A DNA stretch of 6,312 bases from Prolixibacteraceae bacterium UBA6029 (GTDB lineage Bacteria > Bacteroidota > Bacteroidia > Bacteroidales > Prolixibacteraceae), in NCBI GenBank assembly GCA_002429385.1, contig DIZL01000020.1, positions 110,646-116,957 of the forward strand. The letters are read 5' to 3'. Of the stretch, positions 1 through 6,312 are shown piece by piece; position 1 is the stretch's first letter; every line of letters begins with the position of its first letter. Position numbers and translations under genes: made by a program. The notes under the pieces were generated by a model that worked only from the letters and a program-made list of their open reading frames with translations, did not search any database and was not told the DNA's origin.

Positions 1-27
1 AAATCTGTCATTGGTAGGAACTGCCTG

Positions 28-98
28 TCCCGATCCCATCGGGAAAGCAATCTTTAAATCAATGGATTGCTTCCCACTTCGTGCCTCGTGGTCGCAAT
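28..98. repeat. Cluster of three overlapping inverted repeats (REP/MITE-like intergenic element)
   Basis: Three inverted repeats overlap. The first is the perfect 7-bp stem TCCCGAT (28-34) with ATCGGGA (38-44) and a 3-nt loop. The second pairs GGGAAAGCAATC (41-52) with GATTGCTTCCC (65-75), leaving one bulged A. The third pairs ATTGC (66-70) with GCAAT (94-98), enclosing CCAC (74-77) with GTGG (88-91). Neighbouring stems share bases, so they cannot all form at once. No T-run follows, which argues against an ordinary terminator. The GATTGCTTCCC...GTCGCAATGACG wording resembles short palindromic repeats dispersed between genes in many bacterial genomes; that resemblance is from memory. Only one copy lies in this window, so dispersal is unproven. 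Confidence 0.6.
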
Positions 99-383
99 GA
101 CGACACTAACTAAACGACATTAATTCCAGAATTGATAAAACCTTCTTTTTAAATCTAAGTTTCCGTTTCTGTGTTACGTAGCCACACCGTAAAAGCCCTG
201 ATCCCATTTCGTAATGCAATCGGCCAACAAATGGAACATATATCGTACAGCTTTATTTTTCATCAAAATACAGGATATCATAAGGACTAATCAAAATTTT
301 TCATATCTTGTGAAGATCAAATTCATGCTGCCTTTGGGGTTGAATTTGCTGAAATCCTATATCATTGAACTAATCGAATACGG
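99..383. other. Non-coding stretch upstream of the first kinase gene
   Basis: I see no gene here. The longest tidy open frame starting with ATG is 231-290, only 19 codons plus stop, with no recognisable product. There is no tRNA-like or rRNA-like sequence and no strong hairpin. The 3' part must hold the leader and probably the promoter of the kinase gene at 384. An in-frame TGA at 366-368 blocks any upstream extension of that gene. Confidence 0.6.
341..348 (+). promoter_or_regulatory. Weak candidate -7 element for the first kinase gene
   Basis: TGAATTTG matches the Bacteroidota -7 consensus TAnnTTTG at all but one defined position. No TTTG -33 element sits at a suitable distance upstream. 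The ten bases from its TTTG onward (TTTGCTGAAA, 345-354) recur exactly at 5451-5460, just after the better -7 element of the last gene. That coincidence is the main reason to list it. A second one-mismatch match, TGCCTTTG at 329-336, is an equal competitor. Confidence 0.2.
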
Positions 384-2369
384 ATGAGATCGACGCATGA
401 AAAAATATCGTTTGGGGCATTCCTGATTATTGTTGCAATAGGTCTTATGGCCTTGATTGGATGGCTTTCGGGTGAATTGCACCTGGCCGGATTGATGAAT
501 AAATTCATTCCTATGGCGCCGGCTACATCGGTCAGCTTTATACTGATTGGAATTGTTTCGATCTATCGGTTGTTTAATAACAAGAGACCCATTCTTTCCA
601 AAATCATACTTTATGGGATTTTACTTTTTGTTTCAATCATCTTCTTCGATTCACTAACGGGCTATTTCATCGGGATTGAACAACACCTTGGTTTGCCAAA
701 AGGGCTTATTAACGATCTTCCCGTTGGGCTCATATCGCCGGTAACCTCGGCCTTATTACTAACCAGCCTGGTTTCTTTATTATTGATCACCCATAAACAT
801 GCCCAATCGCGTAAATTATCCATATTCCTTTCAACTGCAGGATTATTCATTGCCTTCATTTTCGATCTGGGTTATTTATACGGGACCCCATTGCTTTATG
901 GTAAAAGTTTGATACCACCGGCCTGGAATACCAGCCTTGCCTTTAGTATTTTGTTTTTGGGAATATTGTTTGGCTTCGGAAGAAATGAAATGCCCCTGAA
1001 ATTATTCAATGGTGAATCTGTCAGGGCAAGATTAATGAGGGGTTTTTTGCCCGTGAGTTTGCTCATCATTATTATTTCAGGATGGATTGATACCATCATT
1101 ATGCGGTTGTACAACGACCATGTGATGGTAGCGGCTACAGTTACCCTTATTTCGCTTTTCGTGCTTGGCATTATCCTGTTAAACCTGGCCCGAAAGATAG
1201 GCAACGACATTGACCGGATCTTTGAATCGCGCGATCGGACTGAAAACGCCTTGCGTATCAGCGAAATGAAATACCGCAACCTGATTGAAAGACTCCCCGA
1301 TGCCGTCTATCGAAGCACCCACGAAGGCAAATTTATGGAGGTCAACCCTGCAATGGTTAAAATACTTGGGTATGAAAGCCAAAAAGAATTGCTGGCAATT
1401 GATATTAAGAATCAACTCTATTTTACACCTGAAGACCGTGAAAGGCTTGTTATTGATTCCGGTCCTGAAAAACTCAACATTTTTCGGATGAAAAAGAAAG
1501 ATGGTACTGAGGTTTGGATTGAAGGACATGGCTGGCATTTAAAGGATGAGGAGGGCCGGATTCTTTTTCATGAAGGCATTTTACGTGATGTAACCGAGCG
1601 AAAAAGGACTGAATTACAGCTCCAGGAGTATTCGGATGAATTGCATGAACTTAACGCGACCAAGGACAAGTTTTTCTCGATTATAGCCCACGACCTGAAA
1701 GGCCCTTTCATGGGTATTGTAGGCTTCAGTGAAATACTGAAAGATGAGGCCGGGCAACTCGACATTGAAACGATTCAGGAATATGCAGGCCAAATTTACG
1801 CCACATCGAAAAACACGTACCATTTGCTTGAAGATCTGTTGGACTGGGCAAGGATACAGCAATCACGCATGCCTTTTCAACCAGATTCAGTCATCTTGCA
1901 TAAGATTGTGAACGATGAGATTGGACTTATGGTTCAAAAAGCAACCGGCAAAATGATTTCAGTCATCAATCATATTCCTGAGGACCTGTTTATTTCGGCT
2001 GATGAATACATGATAAAGACCGTACTGCGGAATTTGATTTCAAATGCATTAAAATTCACTTCAACCCATGGAGTGGTTGAAATAAAAGCAGAGAGCAGAC
2101 CGGATGAACTGGAAATATCGGTAAAGGATTCGGGGGTTGGCATCCGAAAAGAAGATATTGGAAAGATATTTCAGATTGGCAGTAATCACACCAGTCGCGG
2201 AACCGATAATGAAATTGGAACAGGCCTTGGTCTGATACTTTGTAAAGAATTTGTCGAAAAGCACGAAGGCAGGATCTGGGTTGAAAGTGTAGAAGGAAAA
2301 GGAAGCGAGTTTAAATTTACCATTCCGGTATTGTCACAAACAGGGTATTCTATCCAACCATTGGAATAA
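384..2369 (+). CDS. Membrane-bound sensor histidine kinase (8 TM, PAS, HisKA, HATPase)
   Basis: This 661-residue protein is predicted to autophosphorylate on histidine in response to an unknown signal and to pass the phosphoryl group to a receiver domain. Hydrophobic runs near residues 8-28, 46-63, 72-91, 116-136, 146-166, 183-199, 219-239 and 248-269 suggest eight membrane spans. A PAS/PAC domain follows at about 292-406 (VNPAMVKILGY, ending RDVTERKR), then a short helical linker. The HisKA domain at about 425-490 carries HDLKGPF with phospho-acceptor H436. The HATPase domain has an N box (N554), G1 (D582, G584, G586), F box (F596) and G2 (GTGLGL, 612-617), so it looks active. The membrane part resembles an unnamed module seen before PAS kinases and diguanylate cyclases, recalled from memory. 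ATG 384 is the first start after an in-frame TGA at 366-368; no clear ribosome-binding site is seen. Its ligand cannot be read from sequence. Confidence 0.96.
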   Translation: MRSTHEKISFGAFLIIVAIGLMALIGWLSGELHLAGLMNKFIPMAPATSVSFILIGIVSIYRLFNNKRPILSKIILYGILLFVSIIFFDSLTGYFIGIEQHLGLPKGLINDLPVGLISPVTSALLLTSLVSLLLITHKHAQSRKLSIFLSTAGLFIAFIFDLGYLYGTPLLYGKSLIPPAWNTSLAFSILFLGILFGFGRNEMPLKLFNGESVRARLMRGFLPVSLLIIIISGWIDTIIMRLYNDHVMVAATVTLISLFVLGIILLNLARKIGNDIDRIFESRDRTENALRISEMKYRNLIERLPDAVYRSTHEGKFMEVNPAMVKILGYESQKELLAIDIKNQLYFTPEDRERLVIDSGPEKLNIFRMKKKDGTEVWIEGHGWHLKDEEGRILFHEGILRDVTERKRTELQLQEYSDELHELNATKDKFFSIIAHDLKGPFMGIVGFSEILKDEAGQLDIETIQEYAGQIYATSKNTYHLLEDLLDWARIQQSRMPFQPDSVILHKIVNDEIGLMVQKATGKMISVINHIPEDLFISADEYMIKTVLRNLISNALKFTSTHGVVEIKAESRPDELEISVKDSGVGIRKEDIGKIFQIGSNHTSRGTDNEIGTGLGLILCKEFVEKHEGRIWVESVEGKGSEFKFTIPVLSQTGYSIQPLE

Positions 2370-2393
2370 TGAATAAGTAATAAATCATAAAAT

Positions 2394-4679
2394 ATGAATC
2401 AAATATACCGCGTATTACTTATTGAAGATGAACCATTAGATGCTGATCTCAACAGTAAAGAAATCAGAAAGATACTACCGGGTTCAGTATTTGAAAGGGT
2501 TGACTGTGAGATTGATCTTATTTCAAAACTAAGACAGTATTGCCCTGAAATAATAATATCCGATTACAATATGCCATCTTTTGACGGGCTTTCGGCTTTA
2601 AAGATTGCCAGAGAACTATGTCCGGACGTACCCTTTATTATTGTTACCGGTTCAGTCAATGAAGATACAGCGGTGGAATGCATGAAGGCGGGAGCATCTG
2701 ATTATGTGTTGAAAGAGTCATTAAAACGGCTCGGGCCTTCGGTAATAAATGCGCTGGAGCAAAGCAAGATCCGTAAAGAACGAACGGAAGCTTTTGAGAC
2801 CATTAAACGAAACGAAGCTAAGTACAGGTATATGTTTCACAATAATCCACAACCGATGTGGATTTATGATGTTGAAACCCTGGCCTTTTTAGAAGTAAAC
2901 GAAGCCGCTCTAAACTACTATGGGTATAGCCAGGAAGAATTTCTTTCCATGACTCTGAGAGATATCCATCCTGAAAGTGAAATTAAGAAACTGCTCCTTG
3001 ATATTGAAACAACCGACACTCAAATCAATCAGACATATGATTGGATTCATAAAAAAAAGAGTGGTGAACTTATTCCAGTCGAGGTTGCTTCATACCCGAT
3101 CATTTTTAACCAGCGAAATGCGAAGCATGTTTTGATCAACGCTATCACTGAACGGAAAAAGGTCGAAGAAAAGCTGATCAGTGAACGGAAGATGCTTCGC
3201 ACATTGATTGATAATCTTCCGGTTACCATCTATGTAAAAGATGTTGAATGCCGGAAAATCATAGCCAACCGGGCGGACCTGGATATTGTTGGCGCCCTGT
3301 CGGAAGAAGAGGTTCTCGGGAAAACCGATTTGGATACTTTTAACAATGAGATTGGCCAGAGGGGTTTTGAGGATGACAAAAGTGTGATTGAAACAGGATT
3401 GCCCGTTTTAAACAGGGAGGAAGATTTCTATGATGCAAATGGGGTTCAGCGATGGCTGATCACCTCAAAAATTCCACTGTTGGGAGAAAACGGAAAGATT
3501 ATCGGATTGGTTGGAATTGGGAAAGATATCACAGAGCAAAAGATGGCCCAGGAGAAGATACTGAAATTATCCAAAGGGATAGAGCAAAGTTCTGCAACCA
3601 TTGTGATCACAGATATCTTTGGTACTATTGAATATGTGAATCCGGCATTTTGTAAAACAACTGGATATACAGAAGAAGAAGCAATTAACCAAAATCCAAG
3701 AATCTTAAGTTCGGGTCTTCAGCCCAAAGAATTCTATAGTGATATGTGGCAATCCATTGAAGCGGGGAAGGTTTGGAAAGGCGAGATACATAACAAAAAG
3801 AAAGATGGTTCACTTTTCTGGGAATGGGCAACCATTACAGCCATAAAAAATGACAAAGGCGAAATGACCAACTATATTGCGATTAAGGAAGACATTACTG
3901 AGCGAAAAAAGATGCAGGCTGAACTTATTGAAGCCAAAGAAAAAGCTGAAGAAAGCGATCATTTGAAATCGGCCTTTCTGGCAAATATGTCGCACGAAAT
4001 AAGAACTCCGCTCAACAGCATTATAGGCTTCTCTGAACTACTGGGCGATCCGGACTTTGACCAGGAGCAGAAAAATGAATTTATCAGCACAATAATCGAT
4101 AACGGGAATAAGTTGCTGGTCATTATCAGCGACATCATGGATATTTCGATGCTTGACTCACGTCAGATAAAAATCAGGAACGAGGTTATCTCGTCGCAAA
4201 AACTATTAAAAGATTTAACGCTTAATTTCAGCCAGGAAGCAAGCCAAAAAGGAATTAAAATCCGGGTTGATCAATCATTTGAAGCACCTGATGTTTTATT
4301 TGAAAGCGATTCGTATCGTATCAATCAGGTTTTTAGTAACTTAATTGGAAATGCATTAAAGTTTACTCCTGAAGGATCTATCGAAATTGGGTATAAGAAA
4401 CTTGGAAAAATGGTAGAATTTCATGTAAAAGATACCGGCATCGGTATTGCACCTGAATATTATCACACCATTTTTAAACGTTTCAGGCAAGTTGATTCGA
4501 CCAAAACACGAAAATATGGGGGAAATGGTCTGGGATTAGCAATTTCTAAAAATCTGATAAATCTTCTGGGCGGGGATATTTGGGTCGAATCAGAGTTAAA
4601 CAAGTTTTCCGATTTCTTTTTTACAATTCCCATAAAACCAATACAAAGGGAGAATCATTATGGTTTTATCAAAATATAA
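2394..4679 (+). CDS. Receiver-PAS-PAS-PAS hybrid histidine kinase, soluble
   Basis: This 761-residue protein has no membrane segment or signal peptide and should be cytoplasmic. An N-terminal receiver domain (about 4-122) has the acidic pocket E11/D12/E13, phospho-acceptor D57, T85 and K107, so it should accept phosphate. Three PAS domains follow at about 141-257, 262-385 and 391-506, each ending in an ITE(R/Q)K-type motif. A helical linker (507-528) leads to HisKA with SHEIRTPL and phospho-acceptor H534. The HATPase domain has N653, D680/G682/G684, F694/F697 and GGNGLGL (709-715). The late glycine-rich G3 turn is degraded: N736-K737-F738 stands where GKG is usual. The gene starts 24 nt after the membrane kinase gene, suggesting one transcript. 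Kinases with a leading receiver, such as AsgA of Myxococcus, are a known architecture. A receiver fed by the upstream kinase is the simplest reading, but it is inferred. There is no Hpt or output domain. Confidence 0.96.
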   Translation: MNQIYRVLLIEDEPLDADLNSKEIRKILPGSVFERVDCEIDLISKLRQYCPEIIISDYNMPSFDGLSALKIARELCPDVPFIIVTGSVNEDTAVECMKAGASDYVLKESLKRLGPSVINALEQSKIRKERTEAFETIKRNEAKYRYMFHNNPQPMWIYDVETLAFLEVNEAALNYYGYSQEEFLSMTLRDIHPESEIKKLLLDIETTDTQINQTYDWIHKKKSGELIPVEVASYPIIFNQRNAKHVLINAITERKKVEEKLISERKMLRTLIDNLPVTIYVKDVECRKIIANRADLDIVGALSEEEVLGKTDLDTFNNEIGQRGFEDDKSVIETGLPVLNREEDFYDANGVQRWLITSKIPLLGENGKIIGLVGIGKDITEQKMAQEKILKLSKGIEQSSATIVITDIFGTIEYVNPAFCKTTGYTEEEAINQNPRILSSGLQPKEFYSDMWQSIEAGKVWKGEIHNKKKDGSLFWEWATITAIKNDKGEMTNYIAIKEDITERKKMQAELIEAKEKAEESDHLKSAFLANMSHEIRTPLNSIIGFSELLGDPDFDQEQKNEFISTIIDNGNKLLVIISDIMDISMLDSRQIKIRNEVISSQKLLKDLTLNFSQEASQKGIKIRVDQSFEAPDVLFESDSYRINQVFSNLIGNALKFTPEGSIEIGYKKLGKMVEFHVKDTGIGIAPEYYHTIFKRFRQVDSTKTRKYGGNGLGLAISKNLINLLGGDIWVESELNKFSDFFFTIPIKPIQRENHYGFIKI

Positions 4680-4778
4680 CGAGTGGAATTGAATGGAGCG
4701 GATCTATTTTATTTGATTGATGTATTAATCTCAATAATATAAGATAATTAATTGTTGAATGAATGATTGTAAAAGACT

Positions 4779-5366
4779 ATGGAACTACTGGCAAGCTTAG
4801 ATAAAGGACTTGAAATTTTAGAACCATTTTTAAATCGATATGATTTTAGGGTTAAAGAGTACGAAAACTTTAAGGATTCGAATAGTCGCTTCACCTTTGT
4901 GAAATACAAGAACGAATTCAAGGAATTTCATCTTGGGTATCACTTTTCTATTGGACACGTAGTTTACAAATGCGACAACCTGGCCGTAAGTCACGACTTT
5001 TATCTTAACAGACTGGGATTTGCAAATAAAAAACTATTTAAAGATGTTCAAACAGAAGATAAACTTTTAGCGTTTTCATATATACTACACGACTTTAATT
5101 TCCTGATTGACGACTTTTTTAAAGGTGAATGCAATAGACTGAAGGAGTATTCAAAACTTCAGGATAACATTATCGCGGAATATGACAAAAAAGCAAGGGA
5201 TGGTTACAATATTGAATTCGATAAATTGAGAATTGAGAAAGCCAGACACGAATTCAGAAGCAAGAACTTCAAAAATAGCATAGAAATATATACATCAATA
5301 GATTATAAAGAATTATTGAACGTACTTGATGAACAGATAATTGAATACTGTATGCGGCATATTTGA
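4779..5366 (+). CDS. Hypothetical protein of unknown function, A/T-rich gene
   Basis: I do not recognise this 195-residue protein. It has no signal peptide, membrane span or metal-binding cluster and looks cytoplasmic and charged. The N-terminal two thirds look mixed alpha/beta, with an aromatic-rich core (HLGYHFSIGHVVYK at 51-64, then SHDFYLNRLG at 71-80) and an acidic hydrophobic helix (LHDFNFLIDDFF, 103-114). The C-terminal part from about 150 looks like a helical hairpin of TPR type (KARHEFRSKNFKNSIEIY, 154-171). ATG 4779 follows an in-frame TAA at 4770-4772. The 99-nt upstream gap has only a one-mismatch -7 match, TTTATTTG (4708-4715). A hand count over 4801-5340 gives 170 G+C in 540 bases, about 31%, visibly lower than the flanking genes. 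Recent acquisition is possible. An immunity-like or accessory role would be a guess. Confidence 0.85.
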   Translation: MELLASLDKGLEILEPFLNRYDFRVKEYENFKDSNSRFTFVKYKNEFKEFHLGYHFSIGHVVYKCDNLAVSHDFYLNRLGFANKKLFKDVQTEDKLLAFSYILHDFNFLIDDFFKGECNRLKEYSKLQDNIIAEYDKKARDGYNIEFDKLRIEKARHEFRSKNFKNSIEIYTSIDYKELLNVLDEQIIEYCMRHI

Positions 5367-5446
5367 ACGTTTCTTGTAATATCTTATTTCTATAGATTGT
5401 TTTTGAAATAAACGCTTAAAATAAATCCTATCCAAAAAACTAACAT

Positions 5447-5454
5447 TAGTTTTG
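5447..5454 (+). promoter_or_regulatory. Candidate Bacteroidota -7 promoter element for the cysteine-cluster gene
   Basis: TAGTTTTG fits the Bacteroidota -7 consensus TAnnTTTG at every defined position. It lies 19 nt before the ATG at 5474, so transcription would start only a few bases before the gene. No matching TTTG -33 element is found at the usual spacing. The position, in a 107-nt intergenic gap, supports independent transcription of the last gene. Confidence 0.4.
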
Positions 5455-5473
5455 CTGAAAATAATTCAGTAAG

Positions 5474-6142
5474 ATGATTCCTGAGATTAAACACTTTACC
5501 GAAAACGACCGGATTTTCTATTCGGATGGTTACCGACTTGCCCAGACAGCAATTCAACAAGGATTCTCAAACGAAACTTTGTTTGCAGCAATTGAAACAC
5601 TGTATGCCGCTATTGATGGACTTAATGAATCGATTACTGCTTTGGCCGAAAGGCAGAATAATCCGGTTTCGTGTTTTAAAGGTTGCCATTGGTGTTGCCA
5701 TCAGGTGGTTTTTGCCAACTCCTACGAATTGCATTTTCTTGCTGCACATATTAAAAATAATTTCACTGCGGTAGAACTCTCTGGTATCATTGAACGAACA
5801 GAAGCGAAATGCTCAGTGACATCAAAACTGAATGAAGAAGATATTCTGAAGTACAAATCCCCATGTCCGTTACTCAAAAATGATGCATGCTCAGTTTATT
5901 CTGCCAGACCTATGGCATGCAGAATATATCTTTCCACTAAACAGGAAAGCTGTCTGGAGTTTTACCGAAACCCTGAACATGAATCCAATTACCCTGAATT
6001 GTTTGACTTTCCTTTAAAAGCAGGCCGGATGATGAATGAAGGATTTAGAAACGCTTTGAAGGAAATAGGTATTGAAACAACGGAATTCAAACTCGAAACG
6101 GGCTTACAAATTATTTTGAATAATATCCAACCAGATTTCTGA
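5474..6142 (+). CDS. YkgJ-family cysteine-cluster protein (putative zinc/iron-chelating domain)
   Basis: This 222-residue protein carries the cysteine signature of the YkgJ / zinc- or iron-chelating family (PF03692). The signature begins with C67-x3-C71-x2-C74-C75. It continues with CPLLKNDAC (C131, C139) and then VYSARPMACRIY with C149; C113 and C160 are further cysteines. The family is thought to bind a metal ion or Fe-S cluster through these residues, and its cellular role is poorly known. The related cysteine cluster in the flagellin lysine methylase FliB is the best-known relative. The first 60 residues are a helical extension without cysteines. No signal peptide or membrane span is seen, so it should be cytoplasmic. 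ATG 5474 is the first start after an in-frame TAA at 5462-5464. G+C is back near 40%, unlike the preceding gene. No partner can be deduced from the neighbours. Confidence 0.92.
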   Translation: MIPEIKHFTENDRIFYSDGYRLAQTAIQQGFSNETLFAAIETLYAAIDGLNESITALAERQNNPVSCFKGCHWCCHQVVFANSYELHFLAAHIKNNFTAVELSGIIERTEAKCSVTSKLNEEDILKYKSPCPLLKNDACSVYSARPMACRIYLSTKQESCLEFYRNPEHESNYPELFDFPLKAGRMMNEGFRNALKEIGIETTEFKLETGLQIILNNIQPDF

Positions 6143-6203
6143 TAATCAATTCAATAATTTGTAGACAAAAAGGAGTAGATTGGATCACATGACATTATTG
6201 TGG

Positions 6204-6223
6204 GGTCCCGGCTAGCCGGGATC
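6204..6223. repeat. Near-perfect 20-bp palindrome
   Basis: The core TCCCGGCTAGCCGGGA (6206-6221) is a perfect 16-bp palindrome. One more G:C pair and one G:T wobble extend it to 6204-6223. As RNA it would form a stable hairpin 62 nt after the last gene's stop. Neither strand has a T-run after it, so a classical rho-independent terminator is not supported. It could still protect the 3' end of the transcript. It has the same TCCCG...CGGGA frame as the 28-44 hairpin. Confidence 0.7.
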
Positions 6224-6245
6224 AAAACCAATACTCAGGTATGTT

Positions 6246-6282
6246 TTTTCTGAAAAAATCTTACTTTTCTGAAAAAATCTTA
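6246..6282. repeat. Tandem direct repeat, two copies, 19-bp period
   Basis: TTTTCTGAAAAAATCTTA occurs at 6246-6263 and again, identically, at 6265-6282, separated by one C. Each copy contains an odd palindrome: TTTTTTC-T-GAAAAAA at 6244-6258 in the first copy and TTTTC-T-GAAAA at 6265-6275 in the second. A period near two helical turns puts both copies on the same face of the DNA, which would suit a paired protein-binding site for something beyond the window. Slippage-generated duplication is the simpler alternative. No gene follows before the window ends. Confidence 0.75.
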
Positions 6283-6312
6283 GTAACTTAGATCAGACCT
6301 CGCAACCTTAAT

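Noticed and set aside
231..290. A 19-codon open frame in the left intergenic region
   Set aside because: It is too short to judge, has no ribosome-binding signal or recognisable peptide, and an open frame of this length is expected by chance.
896..1538. Reverse-strand open frames of 127 and 119 codons opposite the membrane kinase gene
   Set aside because: They lie wholly opposite conserved kinase coding sequence, overlap each other in different frames, and encode no recognisable domain.
384..4679. The two kinases considered as a recent gene duplication
   Set aside because: Domain order, H-boxes and ATP-lid sequences differ too much; they share only the general HisKA-HATPase core.
4708..4715. 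TTTATTTG considered as the -7 promoter element of the unknown gene
   Set aside because: It misses the required A at the second position, has no good -33 partner, and such matches are common in A/T-rich DNA.
5384..5411. A 7-bp inverted repeat (TTATTTC with GAAATAA) after the unknown gene, considered as a terminator
   Set aside because: The stem is A/T-rich with a 14-nt loop and no T-run follows, so it would be unstable and lacks terminator features.
6204..6223. The right-edge palindrome considered as a rho-independent terminator
   Set aside because: No run of T follows it on either strand; it is listed as a repeat instead.

Overview
The window carries four protein genes, all on the + strand. 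No RNA gene, CRISPR array or insertion sequence is visible. It looks like a chromosomal stretch from a member of the Bacteroidota. This is inferred from the moderate-to-low G+C, starts with no clear Shine-Dalgarno sequence, a perfect TAnnTTTG-type -7 element, multi-PAS histidine kinases with HDLKGPF and SHEIRTPL H-boxes, and short TCCCG...CGGGA palindromes between genes. No species can be named from the sequence alone.

Layout. Positions 1-383 are non-coding. They begin with a compact cluster of three overlapping inverted repeats (28-98), followed by about 280 bases in which little can be recognised. Positions 384-2369 encode a membrane sensor histidine kinase: eight predicted membrane segments, one PAS domain, HisKA and HATPase. 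After a 24-nt gap, 2394-4679 encode a soluble kinase with the order receiver, PAS, PAS, PAS, HisKA, HATPase. Positions 4779-5366 encode a protein I do not recognise, in clearly more A/T-rich DNA. Positions 5474-6142 encode a YkgJ-type cysteine-cluster protein, preceded by a good -7 promoter element. Positions 6143-6312 are non-coding and hold a near-perfect palindrome and a tandem 19-bp direct repeat.

How the genes may work together. The first two genes are close enough to be co-transcribed and make a plausible phosphorelay. The membrane kinase could phosphorylate the receiver domain at the front of the second protein and so tune the second kinase. All catalytic and phospho-accepting residues needed for this are present. 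No Hpt domain, output regulator or DNA-binding protein is encoded here, so the end of the pathway lies outside the window. The last two genes have no evident functional link to the kinases.

I found no convincing evidence of a wholly new system. The points most worth checking are the proposed kinase-to-receiver-kinase relay, the unexplained A/T-rich gene, the internally repeated membrane sensor, and the repeats at both edges.
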